64,000 nucleotides of DNA from Veillonella tobetsuensis (GCF_001078375.1 NZ_BBXI01000013.1:1-64000), one strand, 5' to 3'; positions 40,143 to 50,001 are shown, counted from the stretch's first letter. Notes: a model not told the origin generated them from the letters alone. Numbers and translations: made by a program.

Positions 40143-40807
40143 CCTTCCTGTGTAGAAACATCTAATACACGATGCTCTAAAAACTTCTCTAATTTACGTT
40201 TAACCCTTTGTAAAGCATTATCAATAGATTTGATACTGCGCTCAGTACCTTTTGCCATTTCTTGATATGATTTACCGTCTAAATAACCTTCTAACACTTG
40301 CCACTCTAAATCACTTAAAATATGACCAATGTTTTTCTCTATATCATCTAATTCCTCTTGACTGATGATTAAATCCTCAGGATTTGTATTGCGTGCTGAT
40401 GAAAGCATTTCTAACAAGGTCCGTTCGGATTCTTCTGTGTACACAGGCTTATTTAAAGAAATATAAGAATTTAGTGGTGCGTGCTTTTGACGCGTTGCAG
40501 ATTTGATAGCCGTAATAATTTGCCTTGTAATACATAACTCTGCAAAGGCACGGAAAGAGGCTAATTTATCATGTCTAAAATCACGAGTAGCCTTATACAG
40601 ACCAATCATGCCTTCTTGAATAATATCATCTCGATCGGCGCCTACGAGAAAATAGGTACGCGCTTTGGCACGTACAAAATTTTTATATTTATTGACTATA
40701 TAGTCGATTGCAAACTCATTTTGCTCTTGTTGAGCTATGACCACAACTTGCTCATCGGTCATTTCCTTGAAATTGTAATCGGACTGGCGCATATGAATAT
40801 TGTTCAT
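40139..40807 (-). CDS. sigH: RNA polymerase sigma factor, SigH-like
   Basis: A sigma-70 family factor with region 2 (DRDDIIQEGMIGLYKATRDFRHDKLASFRAFAELCITRQI) and region 4 (LEGYLDGKSYQEMAKGTERSIKSIDNALQRVKRKL). Its position after yacP and before secG matches Firmicute sigH. In non-sporulating relatives SigH is usually tied to competence or stress. The start at 40807 has GGAGG at short spacing (4 bases); an ATG five codons further downstream is an alternative. Confidence 0.9.
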   Translation of the reverse strand: MNNIHMRQSDYNFKEMTDEQVVVIAQQEQNEFAIDYIVNKYKNFVRAKARTYFLVGADRDDIIQEGMIGLYKATRDFRHDKLASFRAFAELCITRQIITAIKSATRQKHAPLNSYISLNKPVYTEESERTLLEMLSSARNTNPEDLIISQEELDDIEKNIGHILSDLEWQVLEGYLDGKSYQEMAKGTERSIKSIDNALQRVKRKLEKFLEHRVLDVSTQEG

Positions 40808-40935
40808 AGGTCCTCCATACAATCACATATTGTAGAAATACCAATATATGTTATTATACTTGAATTATATATGTTCTGCAATATTTATGAATTAGAAACT
40901 AATTCTCATCACTGCGTTATGTCTATCTGTACTAC

Positions 40936-41472
40936 TTATTTAGTACCTCTACGTATGGCTTCTAATTTTTCAGCCACATCGGGAGCTAAATGGTCATATA
41001 CTTCATTTCTTCTAAGTACCATTTGATCACGGTGATGCTTATGAGTATATTGTAATCGTTCCTCTTGTTTAGCAAGACGCACATCATTTTGCAACTCTCT
41101 TGCAGGTATCCTAAGGCCACCAGAACCTAATATTTGATTCTGTTCGGCACCATCAGATGTTACAACATACACATTTGTATACTTGCCCTTACGCAAAAAT
41201 ACCTCTCGTTCAATAAAGGAATCTGCCGTTTCACCATCATCAGTATAAACTTCTATAAACCCTTTTGTTATCTCTTCAATGCTCGCTATTGATTTAGTAT
41301 ATTTACCATCAAAAACAAGAATGACTTCATAACCTTTAAATTTGCCATAGTTTAGTAACAGATTACGCAATTCCATACGTGCGTGTTCCAAGGATTCATT
41401 AGCCAAATTTTTTAAACTTTGCCATGCGAAGATGACATTATATCCATCAACGATTAATATATCCTTTAACAT
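40936..41472 (-). CDS. NYN-domain ribonuclease YacP/Rae1-like
   Basis: A NYN (PIN-like) nuclease domain with ILIVDGYNVIFAW, VFDG and VVTSDGAEQ holds the acidic metal ligands. The Bacillus homologue Rae1 cleaves mRNA in the ribosomal A site. It lies between rlmB and sigH, as in Bacillus. Confidence 0.88.
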   Translation of the reverse strand: MLKDILIVDGYNVIFAWQSLKNLANESLEHARMELRNLLLNYGKFKGYEVILVFDGKYTKSIASIEEITKGFIEVYTDDGETADSFIEREVFLRKGKYTNVYVVTSDGAEQNQILGSGGLRIPARELQNDVRLAKQEERLQYTHKHHRDQMVLRRNEVYDHLAPDVAEKLEAIRRGTK

Positions 41473-41481
41473 AGGGCACCT

Positions 41482-42219
41482 CTATTTTGCCTTTATAGTC
41501 CGTTGACGAACTGCTTCATACATAAGAATAGCTGCCGCTACAGATGCATTTAAGGAGTTCAAATTACCATACATAGGAATAGTAACTAGGAAATCACAAG
41601 CTTCCTTTACAACGCGACTAATTCCCTTACCTTCATTTCCGATAACAAGAACTGTAGGTATTGTTAAATCAGCTTCATATAAGGTACGGTCACCTTCCAT
41701 ATGCGCCCCAAGAACCCAAAAGCCTTGTTTTTGCAACTGTTTAATCGTTTGAGCTACATTGCCCACTTGGACGAGTGGAATTTGCTCTACTGCACCAGCT
41801 GATGTTTTAGCGACTGTAGCATTGATAGGTGCATTATGGCGTTTTGGAATCAATACGGCTGTAGCCCCCACGCATTCAGCGGTACGAATAATAGCCCCCA
41901 TGTTATGGGGATCTTCTACACCATCTGTCAGAATTAGTAATGGGGGCTCTTGATTAGATTCTTGTAGCACTTCGCCAAGTTCTTTAAACTCTACCGCATT
42001 TACAAAGGCAATTACACCTTGATGTGGTACGTCTGTTTCATAGCGATTCATTTGCTTAATAGGCGTAGGGCGTATCTCAACCCCCTTCGATTTTGCAAGG
42101 CCTACAATATCTGACAAACCCGTTTTAACCTTATCTTCACTAACTAAAATCCGTTGTATTGAGCGTCCTGCTTTTAATGCTTCTTTTACGGCATTTCTGC
42201 CTACAATATAATTATCCAT
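41482..42219 (-). CDS. rlmB: 23S rRNA (guanosine-2'-O-)-methyltransferase RlmB-like (TrmH/SpoU family)
   Basis: A SPOUT methyltransferase with an N-terminal substrate-binding part (IVGRNAVKEALKAGRSI) and the knotted SAM site (DGVEDPHNMGAIIRTAE, VIGNEGKGISR, LNASVAAAILMYE). It probably methylates a 23S rRNA ribose. It overlaps mrnC by 8 bases. Confidence 0.92.
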   Translation of the reverse strand: MDNYIVGRNAVKEALKAGRSIQRILVSEDKVKTGLSDIVGLAKSKGVEIRPTPIKQMNRYETDVPHQGVIAFVNAVEFKELGEVLQESNQEPPLLILTDGVEDPHNMGAIIRTAECVGATAVLIPKRHNAPINATVAKTSAGAVEQIPLVQVGNVAQTIKQLQKQGFWVLGAHMEGDRTLYEADLTIPTVLVIGNEGKGISRVVKEACDFLVTIPMYGNLNSLNASVAAAILMYEAVRQRTIKAK

Positions 42220-42697
42220 GTGAAAGTCCTCTTAATGTAATAGAATAGGCCTCTTGCATTAACTCGTTAAGGCGGTCTTGCTGACCTGATTCATATAAGA
42301 ACCCAAGGACTGCTTCAAAGGCTGTACTATTTCGGTATTCTCGAACGGAGCTGCTTTTAGGTACATTCACATTACTATTGCGAGCTCGCCTAGCAATAGT
42401 TTGTTCATCTTCTGTAAGAATCGATTCCAATTGTTCAAATGCCTTAGACTGTGATTTTGCGCAAATAAACTCGGTAACTAGAGTATGTAAAACCTGTACC
42501 TTAGAAATACTCATTTCTACCACACGTTGTCTAATATACATGGAATAAACAGCATCACCAATATATGCCAACATGACAGCATCTGAAGCTATCACTTCAG
42601 ATGCTGATTTAGGTACAAAAGAGCTATGCTCTGTATCCAAAAGTATTAATTTTTTAATGGCTTCTTGTTTCAAGAATTGAAATTGTTTAAATTTCAC
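42212..42697 (-). CDS. mrnC: Mini-ribonuclease 3 (MrnC)
   Basis: MrnC is an RNase III catalytic domain without the dsRNA-binding domain; it matures 23S rRNA. The motif LAYIGDAVYSMYIR and the second acidic site EAVLGFLYESG are present. The start is probably GTG at 42697 (VKFKQF), which overlaps the cysS stop by 11 bases; the ATG at 42745 lies deep inside cysS. Confidence 0.9.
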   Translation of the reverse strand: MKFKQFQFLKQEAIKKLILLDTEHSSFVPKSASEVIASDAVMLAYIGDAVYSMYIRQRVVEMSISKVQVLHTLVTEFICAKSQSKAFEQLESILTEDEQTIARRARNSNVNVPKSSSVREYRNSTAFEAVLGFLYESGQQDRLNELMQEAYSITLRGLSHG

Positions 42698-44135
42698 GCT
42701 TTTTCCACCGTGCTCCTGTTGGAGAATCCTCAATAGTAATGCCAATTTTCGCTAAACGATCACGAATACAATCTGCCAATGCCCATTGTTTTTGTTCTCG
42801 GCACGCTTGACGTACAGATAGAATAACATCCATCAATTGTTCGTATTCAGCTGCATCAGCGCCCGTGTTTCCTTCCCAGGATTTTTGTAATACGCCAACG
42901 ACCTCGGTCATGAATTTAAAAATGCGTTTTACTTCTGCAATAGCATCTTGGCAAACAACACCATTATTGCTACTTACGCTCTGGTAGTAAATGTTGATTT
43001 CTTTAGCCAAGCCAAACATGCTAGATGTGGCTAGTGCAGTGTTGAAATCATCACTCATTGCAACTTCAAATTCTTCTTCATATACTTTAGCCTGTTCTAA
43101 TAAACGTTCTGCATCTTCACAAGAACCAGGCTCACATTTTTCAAGGTATAATAAATTTTCAATAGCTGTATTAAGACGTTCTAAGGATTTATTAGCTTCT
43201 TCTAATCGTTCATCAGAGAAATCCAATGGGCTACGATAATGTGTGCTTAACAAGAAATAACGCAATGCATCTGGACTATATTGTTCTAAAATGTCTTTCA
43301 CTAAGAAGAAATTATTCAAAGATTTAGACATTTTTTCGGAATTAATAGTAATGAAACCATTATGTAACCAGTATTTTACAGATGGATGATGTCCAGAACA
43401 ACCTTCGGATTGAGCAATTTCATTTTCATGATGAGGAAATATTAAGTCACTGCCACCGCCATGGAAATCAAACTCTTCTCCTAAATATTTTTGGCTCATA
43501 GCGGAACATTCAATATGCCAACCCGGACGACCATTGCCCCAAGGACTTTCCCAGAATGGTTCGCCTGGTTTGGCAGATTTCCAAAGCGCAAAGTCCATAG
43601 GATTCTTTTTACGGCCATCGACTTCAATACGAGCGCCTGCTTCCATATCATCTAAGGTACGACCAGACAATTCACCATAATGCTCGAATTTTTCTACGCT
43701 AAAATACACATCGCCATCTAACTCATAGGCATAGCCCTTTTCAATAAGGGTTGCAATCATTTTAATGATATCAGGAATATGTGTAGATACACGTGGATAT
43801 ACGTCAGCACGCTCCACACCAAGTGCATCCATGACTTCAAAGTAGCTATCAATATAGCGATTAGCAATTACGTCCCACGCTACGCCTTCACCATTAGATG
43901 TATTGATAATTTTATCATCTACATCGGTAAAATTTTGTACATAAGTCACTTTATATCCCACATGCTTCATGTAGCGACGGATTACGTCCCAAGTTACGAA
44001 AGGACGAGCATTGCCAATGTGAGGATGATTATATGGTGTTACACCACATACATACATCTTCGCTTCACCTGGCGTTACTGGAGTAAACACCTCTTTTTGG
44101 CGCGTCATTGTATTATAAACTGTAATTTCTCTCAT
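42687..44135 (-). CDS. cysS: Cysteinyl-tRNA synthetase
   Basis: A class I synthetase with CGVTPYNHPHIGNARPF (HIGH-like) and EKMSKSLNN (KMSKS). The zinc ligands include the cysteine of CGVTP and the WHIECSAM segment. The start MREITVYNTM at 44135 has GGAGG about 11 bases upstream; an ATG at 44153 overlaps that site. Expression is controlled by the T-box leader upstream. Confidence 0.97.
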   Translation of the reverse strand: MREITVYNTMTRQKEVFTPVTPGEAKMYVCGVTPYNHPHIGNARPFVTWDVIRRYMKHVGYKVTYVQNFTDVDDKIINTSNGEGVAWDVIANRYIDSYFEVMDALGVERADVYPRVSTHIPDIIKMIATLIEKGYAYELDGDVYFSVEKFEHYGELSGRTLDDMEAGARIEVDGRKKNPMDFALWKSAKPGEPFWESPWGNGRPGWHIECSAMSQKYLGEEFDFHGGGSDLIFPHHENEIAQSEGCSGHHPSVKYWLHNGFITINSEKMSKSLNNFFLVKDILEQYSPDALRYFLLSTHYRSPLDFSDERLEEANKSLERLNTAIENLLYLEKCEPGSCEDAERLLEQAKVYEEEFEVAMSDDFNTALATSSMFGLAKEINIYYQSVSSNNGVVCQDAIAEVKRIFKFMTEVVGVLQKSWEGNTGADAAEYEQLMDVILSVRQACREQKQWALADCIRDRLAKIGITIEDSPTGARWKKREI

Positions 44136-44163
44136 CGTTACCGATGCCTCCATGTCCTATAAA

Positions 44164-44413
44164 ATAAAAAAGACCTCTCATCTCATACAGAGACGATGGT
44201 CCGCGGTTCCACTCTGTTAGGTATCACAAAAATACCCACTCAACGCATAACGGCGCGTGACCGGACAAACCTACCTATAATCGGAATGCCAGCTCATGAA
44301 TGCATTTCGTCTACCTATCCTTAAACCCTTTCACCATCGGTTCTCGCTAAAAAGTTAGTCGTAGAGTACTTCTTTCAATCTCTGCTGTTAATGTATAACC
44401 TCTATTTAGATAT
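44164..44413 (-). promoter_or_regulatory. T-box riboswitch for cysteine, upstream of cysS
   Basis: The leader reads uncharged tRNA-Cys. The T-box core AGAGTGGAACCGCGG lies at 44215-44201, and its UGGA bulge pairs with a UCCA tRNA end, as expected for tRNA-Cys (discriminator U). A terminator hairpin follows at about 44200-44166 with a U-run. A candidate UGC specifier codon lies at 44304-44302 in an AAAUGCAUU context. Full stem I pairing was not drawn in detail. Confidence 0.9.
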
Positions 44414-44419
44414 GAAATA

Positions 44420-44448
44420 ATTTTACCAATAATGCTAAAGAATGTCAA
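44420..44448 (-). promoter_or_regulatory. Promoter of the cysS T-box leader
   Basis: TTGACA (44448-44443), a 17-base spacer and TAAAAT (44425-44420) form a near-consensus sigma-A promoter. Transcription would start near 44413, giving a leader of about 280 bases including the T-box. Confidence 0.75.
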
Positions 44449-44460
44449 TAATTACAAGAA

Positions 44461-44588
44461 AAATCCCTATTCTTCTCCCCCATATATACGCCCATATAGC
44501 AACTGTATGAAACATATATTAAGTTATGAGAATAGAGATTTTATCACTCGATATGTTTGATAGCAATTATCAAATATATCGAGTGTAG
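44461..44588 (-). ncRNA. Candidate small RNA between gltX and cysS
   Basis: On the minus strand an 18-bp stem-loop with one wobble (44585-44568 with 44562-44545, loop of 5) is followed by a second stem (44541-44529 with 44473-44461, 13 pairs with one wobble, loop of about 55 bases) that runs into TTTTTCTTG. Two hairpins with a terminator-like end suggest a transcript of about 125 bases. No clear promoter is seen. The rest of 44589-44700 holds nothing recognisable. Confidence 0.3.
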
Positions 44589-44700
44589 ACAGATTAGAAA
44601 TATTGGTAATTAAGCATACTCTAATTTGTCTTGATTATCATGTTTTCTGCAAATGCCTGCGAAGATAGAACCTGTAAAGTTCTATAGAATATATACAAGA

Positions 44701-44732
44701 AAGGCTCTCACAACAAAATCGTGAGAGCCTTT
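44701..44732 (-). terminator. Terminator after gltX
   Basis: The arms aaggctctcac and gtgagagcctt form an 11-bp stem about 20 bases after the gltX stop, followed on the minus strand by TTCTTG. The T-run is short, but the stem is strong. Confidence 0.8.
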
Positions 44733-44752
44733 GAATAGATATAATATAATGA

Positions 44753-46213
44753 TTATTTAGTTAGCGCACTTACATTGTCTAAGTTATGTAAGCATTTCTC
44801 TTTACCTAGTAAGGTAACAATATTATTCAAATCTGGGCCATGCATTTGGCCTGTTAAAGCCACGCGAATTGGCATGAATACAAATTTACCCTTTAAAGCA
44901 GTTTCTTTCATAACGGCCTTAATAGTTGTTTTTACGACCTCTGGTGTAATCTCATCAAGTTCAGCCAATGCATTGCGGAACGCATTAAGAACAGTTGATG
45001 CAGTTTCTTCGTTCAATACAGCACGCAATTCTTCTTCATGACCTTCTTCAAGGAATACTGTTTCACCCATGAACATACCAACATGGTCCTTAATTTGAGC
45101 ACCATAGCTAATATGATCACGGAATGTAGTGCATAGCAATGTCAATCGATCGATATCTTGTTGGTTCATGCTATCTGGAGCAAGGCCAACCTCTTTTAAA
45201 TGAGGTAAGCAAAGATGGAATAATTCTTCATCGCTCAAATTCTTCATGTAATGGAAGTTGATATGATTCAATTTATCGATATCAAATACGGCTGGATTTT
45301 TTGCTACACGATCCATGGAGAACGCTTGAATCAATTCATCTTGTGTGAAGAATTCCTCTTCCCCTTCTGGAGCCCATCCAAGAAGTGCTAAGAAGTTTAC
45401 AAGTGCTTCTGGTAAATAGCCCAATTGTTTATATTGTTCAACAGATGTAGCACCATGACGCTTGGACATTTTCTTGTAATCTTTACCGAGAATCAAGGAA
45501 ATGTGACCAAAAACCGGCACATCCCAGCCAAGGGCTTCGTAGATGGCCATTTGGCGTGGTGTGTTAGATAAATGTTCTTCTGCACGAATTACATGAGTGA
45601 TTTTCATCATGTGATCGTCCATAACAACGGCAAAGTTATATACAGGAATACCATCAGATTTAACGATAACGAAATCACCTACACCATTGGATTCGAAGGA
45701 CACATGACCACGAACCATATCATCGAATGCATAGGTTTTATTCAATGGTACACGAAGGCGAATTGTCGGTTTTCTACCTTCTGCACGGTATTTTTCTTTT
45801 TCTTCTTCTGATAAATGGCAGCAATGACCATTGTATTTAGGAGTTTCACCGCGTTCCATTTGGGCTTGACGAACTTCATCTAGTTCTTCAGCGGAGCAGA
45901 AACATTCATAAGCTTTATCTTCATCAAGTAAACGTTGTGTTACTTCTTTATATAAATCAAGACGTTCTGTTTGACGATACGGGCCATTTTCACCACCTAC
46001 ATCAACACCTTCATCCCAATTCATACCAAGCCATTGTAAAGAAGCTTTGATATTTTCTTCACTTTCACGTGTGGAACGTGCCAAATCAGTATCTTCAATG
46101 CGCAATACAAATGTGCCTTCTTCCTTACGTGCTAATAGCCAGTTAAATAGAGCGGATCGAGCCCCGCCAATATGAAATGGACCTGTTGGACTTGGTGCAA
46201 AACGTACCTTCAT
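44753..46213 (-). CDS. gltX: Glutamyl-tRNA synthetase
   Basis: A class I synthetase with PTGPFHIGGARSAL (HIGH) and KKMSKRHGATS (KMSKS). In the absence of GlnRS it is expected to be non-discriminating and to feed Glu-tRNA(Gln) to GatCAB encoded in the same window. It starts 2 bases after ispDF. Confidence 0.97.
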   Translation of the reverse strand: MKVRFAPSPTGPFHIGGARSALFNWLLARKEEGTFVLRIEDTDLARSTRESEENIKASLQWLGMNWDEGVDVGGENGPYRQTERLDLYKEVTQRLLDEDKAYECFCSAEELDEVRQAQMERGETPKYNGHCCHLSEEEKEKYRAEGRKPTIRLRVPLNKTYAFDDMVRGHVSFESNGVGDFVIVKSDGIPVYNFAVVMDDHMMKITHVIRAEEHLSNTPRQMAIYEALGWDVPVFGHISLILGKDYKKMSKRHGATSVEQYKQLGYLPEALVNFLALLGWAPEGEEEFFTQDELIQAFSMDRVAKNPAVFDIDKLNHINFHYMKNLSDEELFHLCLPHLKEVGLAPDSMNQQDIDRLTLLCTTFRDHISYGAQIKDHVGMFMGETVFLEEGHEEELRAVLNEETASTVLNAFRNALAELDEITPEVVKTTIKAVMKETALKGKFVFMPIRVALTGQMHGPDLNNIVTLLGKEKCLHNLDNVSALTK

Positions 46214-46215
46214 AA

Positions 46216-47388
46216 TTAAACCTCTCCTTCATATACGGAAACTACCGCCTGTGCTGCAATACCTTCACGACGCCCGATAGCGCCCAGCATTTCATTGGTA
46301 GTAGCTTTAATACTAATGCGATCTAATGGGATATCTAAAACGGCCTGTAAATTCGCCTTCATCGTATCGATGTGAGGTTTTAATTTTGGTGTTTCAGAAA
46401 TAACCATAATATCTATATTATAGGCTTCTAAGCCTTGTTCTTTCAACAGGGAATTAACATGTTTTAATAAAATCATGCTAGAAATCCCTTTATAAGCATC
46501 ATCTTCTGGTGGAAAATAATAGCCGATATCCTTTAAACCAGCAGCACCAAGTAAGGCATCCATCAACGCATGAATCAATACATCTGCATCGGAATGACCG
46601 TCTGGACCAATGGGTGATTCAATATGAACACCGCCCAAAATGCAAGGACGCCCTTCCTTTAGTTGGTGGATATCATAACCATAACCTACACGCATACGTT
46701 GCTCCTTAATGCCTAAATATCGTTTAGCTACCGCTATATCGTTTGGTGTGGTAACCTTGATGTTCTCATAATCACCATCCAAAATATACACATCTTTGCC
46801 AATATACTCAACTAAGGACACATCATCCGTTCCCAAATAAGCATCACGCTTAGCCGTTTCCTGAGCCTCTTTGAATATATCTTTTAGAAAACCTTGTGGC
46901 GTTTGAATATTCATCAACTCATTGCGATTCAAGGTTTCTAAAACCTGTCCATCGATATCAACACGCTTAATAGTATCTGTAGATGGTACACCAATAGTTA
47001 CTGCACCATGAATGCGAGCACCTTCAATTACAGATTGAAACAACTCAGGCTTTGCTAAAGGACGGGCCCCATCATGAACGAGAATGATATCTGTATCATC
47101 ACTAACAGCCTGTAAACCTGCATATACAGAATCTTGCCGTTCTTTGCCCCCCTTAATTATTTGTATCGATTTTGAAAGTTGTAATGATTCAATATGTTGA
47201 TTCATGTAGGATGCTTCACCATCAGCAACAACAAGTATTACTTCATCAATATCCTTGACTTGATTAATATGACTTAACGTCCACTGAATAATTGATTTAG
47301 AACCGAGTTTAATAAATATTTTATTCTCCTCATGTCCCATGCGACGACCAGCTCCAGCAGCAAGAACGATACAACTAACCTTACTCAT
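46216..47388 (-). CDS. ispDF: Bifunctional IspD-IspF fusion enzyme
   Basis: Residues about 1-230 are IspD (CDP-ME synthase), with VLAAGAGRRMG, VHDGARPL and NIQTPQGF. Residues about 235-390 are IspF (MECDP synthase), with GYGYDIHQL, GHSDADVLIHALMDALLGA and KATTNEMLGAIGR. The two steps of the MEP isoprenoid pathway are thus fused, skipping IspE between them, as known in some bacteria. In Bacillus the two genes are adjacent at this position. The start at 47388 has GGAGG and overlaps yacL by 8 bases. Confidence 0.95.
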   Translation of the reverse strand: MSKVSCIVLAAGAGRRMGHEENKIFIKLGSKSIIQWTLSHINQVKDIDEVILVVADGEASYMNQHIESLQLSKSIQIIKGGKERQDSVYAGLQAVSDDTDIILVHDGARPLAKPELFQSVIEGARIHGAVTIGVPSTDTIKRVDIDGQVLETLNRNELMNIQTPQGFLKDIFKEAQETAKRDAYLGTDDVSLVEYIGKDVYILDGDYENIKVTTPNDIAVAKRYLGIKEQRMRVGYGYDIHQLKEGRPCILGGVHIESPIGPDGHSDADVLIHALMDALLGAAGLKDIGYYFPPEDDAYKGISSMILLKHVNSLLKEQGLEAYNIDIMVISETPKLKPHIDTMKANLQAVLDIPLDRISIKATTNEMLGAIGRREGIAAQAVVSVYEGEV

Positions 47389-48529
47389 GCTTACCTCCAT
47401 CAACACGTGCGAAGATCATGCGTCCTGCACTTGTTTGCAAAATAGATGTAACCATAACCTCTACCTCTTGTCCCACATAAGGGCGACCATCTTCAACAAC
47501 GATCATAGTACCATCATCTAAGTATGCCACTCCTTGTTGTACTTCTTTACCTTCTTTCATCACTTGAACGCGAATCCATTCACCGGCAATGAGGACTGGC
47601 TTTAATACATTAGCTAATTCATTTAGATTTAAAACCTTAATTCCTTGTACACGGGCAACTTTGTTTAGATTAAAATCGTTAGTCATTAGTTTCCATTGTT
47701 TTTCTAAGGCTAAACGCATGAGTTTTGAGTCAACCTCTTGTAAGTCATCGTAATCATCCTCTACAATTTCAATAGTTACCACCTTGGCATCTTGCATCTC
47801 TTTCAAAATATCTAAACCACGACGTCCCCGATTTCGTTTCATTGCATCTGCAGAGTCAGAAATAATTTGCAATTCATTTAATACAAATAGAGGTACCACT
47901 AATGGACCTTCAATGAAGCCTGTAGCACATAAGTCCTTGATTCTCCCATCGATGATAACAGATGTATCAAGCAGTTTAGAGCTTCCATTATTATCGCTTG
48001 CCTTATTGGAACCAAACACCTTAAAGCCTTTTGATTTTTTTGTGCTTAATTCGCCACGTTTCCATTGTCTCATATAATTCAAGTACATTTCAGGTCCTTT
48101 TCGGGCCATTAATCGCACACCGCTATAACCAAAAATGGCACTCAAAATGATGGAAATATACGGACCTATAATAGGAACTTGATTAAATGCTACACCAATT
48201 AAATTAGCAATAATAAGACCAAATAATAAACCAATGGTGCCTGCAATTAACTCTTGATTAGGAATATGGGTCAATACACGTTCCAATCGTCTCGCAATAA
48301 CTAAACCTTGTTTTAAAATAAAAGACGACACAAAATAGCCGATTATAATACCTAAAATTGTACCCACCACAACTACAGCAATTCGCGCTACTGTTAGCGA
48401 CATATCACCAAAACTTGCAAAGTGCGTTACTAAATAGGGATCAATAATAGGGGCTAAATTGTCCATGCCTACGTATGCAGCCGTCCCAATAAGGATGGCA
48501 ATAACATACCGTAAAATGCCATAAATCAT
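47381..48529 (-). CDS. PIN/TRAM-domain membrane protein (YacL)
   Basis: Four N-terminal helices (about residues 1-145) are followed by a PIN nuclease domain (LLDTSVIIDGRIKDL, with acidic residues) and a C-terminal TRAM domain. The function is unclear; PIN domains usually act as RNases, and TRAM binds RNA. It lies between radA and ispDF, the conserved yacL position. Confidence 0.9.
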   Translation of the reverse strand: MIYGILRYVIAILIGTAAYVGMDNLAPIIDPYLVTHFASFGDMSLTVARIAVVVVGTILGIIIGYFVSSFILKQGLVIARRLERVLTHIPNQELIAGTIGLLFGLIIANLIGVAFNQVPIIGPYISIILSAIFGYSGVRLMARKGPEMYLNYMRQWKRGELSTKKSKGFKVFGSNKASDNNGSSKLLDTSVIIDGRIKDLCATGFIEGPLVVPLFVLNELQIISDSADAMKRNRGRRGLDILKEMQDAKVVTIEIVEDDYDDLQEVDSKLMRLALEKQWKLMTNDFNLNKVARVQGIKVLNLNELANVLKPVLIAGEWIRVQVMKEGKEVQQGVAYLDDGTMIVVEDGRPYVGQEVEVMVTSILQTSAGRMIFARVDGGKHE

Positions 48530-48605
48530 GGCAACACCTCCTTTAATACTATAAGAGTTTATATTGTATGAATTAGCCTTCTATGAATTATAGAGTGATG
48601 TACTA

Positions 48606-49982
48606 TTATGAAAATACGAGCTGCATAGCCTGTGCAATAGACGTAACGCCACGAACTTGAATAGAATCATCATTATGTTTAATTTGTTTATAATTTCCAT
48701 CTGGAATTATAAACTTTGTAAAACCTAATTTCTTCGCTTCATTAATCCGTTGCTCAATACGAGGAATGCTTCGTACATTACCAGTCAAGCCCACCTCACC
48801 AAGAATAATCATATCATGAGGAACCACACGATTTTTAAGATTAGAAACAATAGCTACCGCCATCGATAAATCACAGGCTGGCTCATTAACCTTCAAACCA
48901 CCTATAACGTTGACGTATACATCCTTATTGCCAAGTGTAAAACCACATCGTTTCTCCAATACGGCTAATAAGACAATTAAACGGTTTAAATCATAACCTA
49001 TAGCGGTACGTCTTGGCATTCCAAAAGCAGTAGTAGCTACTAAACTTTGAACCTCTACCAAAATTGGCCGTACACCTTCTAGATAAATCATGACGGCGCT
49101 ACCACTTTCATCATCAGAACGCTCTGCTAATAAAGCTGCCGATGGATTAGCAAGCTCTGTTAAACCATCTTCAATCATCGTAAAAATCCCTGTTTCTGAA
49201 GTTGATCCAAAACGATTCTTAATCGCCCGTAAAATGCGGAACTGATAAGAACGTTCGCCTTCAAAATAAAGTACAACGTCTACCATATGTTCGAGCATAC
49301 GAGGACCAGCTATATTGCCTTCCTTTGTCACATGTCCAATGATAATAGTCGGTATATTCTGTTCCTTACAAAATCGCAATAAACGAGATGTACATTCCCT
49401 AACCTGGCTAACACTACCTGGTGCAGCTTCAATATCAGCAGTATACATTGTCTGAATTGAATCTATAACCAATAAAGATGGACTTTGTTCTAATGCGACC
49501 TCAAGAATATGGTCTAAGTCGGTATCAGCTATAACATGTAGACGATTGCTATTGATATGTAATCTCTCAGCTCGCAACTTTAACTGTAGTTGCGATTCTT
49601 CACCAGACGCATACAATACAGTACCAACTGTATCGGCCACAGTTTGTGATACTTGTAAGAGTAATGTAGATTTACCAATACCAGGATCTCCACCTAATAG
49701 CATTAAAGCACCAGGAACAATACCTCCACCAAGAACTCGATCAATTTCCTTGTACGTTGTTGGAATTCTTGACACAGCAGACATCTCAATATCCGGTAAA
49801 GCTACAGGTTTTGTTGTATTTTTTCCTACACCACGTACTGTCGGCGTACGACTATGTTTTGTTTCCTTTACCACTTCTTCCACAAGTGTGTTCCATTCAC
49901 CGCATTGAGGGCATTTGCCCATCCACTTAGCAGATTCTGCACCACAATTATTACAAAAGAAAACGGTTTTAACCTTTGCCAT
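48606..49982 (-). CDS. radA: DNA repair protein RadA (Sms)
   Basis: RadA is a RecA-like branch-migration helicase. It has an N-terminal Cys4 zinc finger (CNNCGAESAKWMGKCPQCG), Walker A GGDPGIGKST, the KNRFGS motif and a C-terminal Lon-protease-like domain. The start MAKVKTVF at 49982 has GGGGG upstream. Upstream ATGs lie inside the hairpin at 50002-50033. Confidence 0.96.
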   Translation of the reverse strand: MAKVKTVFFCNNCGAESAKWMGKCPQCGEWNTLVEEVVKETKHSRTPTVRGVGKNTTKPVALPDIEMSAVSRIPTTYKEIDRVLGGGIVPGALMLLGGDPGIGKSTLLLQVSQTVADTVGTVLYASGEESQLQLKLRAERLHINSNRLHVIADTDLDHILEVALEQSPSLLVIDSIQTMYTADIEAAPGSVSQVRECTSRLLRFCKEQNIPTIIIGHVTKEGNIAGPRMLEHMVDVVLYFEGERSYQFRILRAIKNRFGSTSETGIFTMIEDGLTELANPSAALLAERSDDESGSAVMIYLEGVRPILVEVQSLVATTAFGMPRRTAIGYDLNRLIVLLAVLEKRCGFTLGNKDVYVNVIGGLKVNEPACDLSMAVAIVSNLKNRVVPHDMIILGEVGLTGNVRSIPRIEQRINEAKKLGFTKFIIPDGNYKQIKHNDDSIQVRGVTSIAQAMQLVFS

Positions 49983-50001
49983 ACAACCCCCATGAGTAAA
50001 A

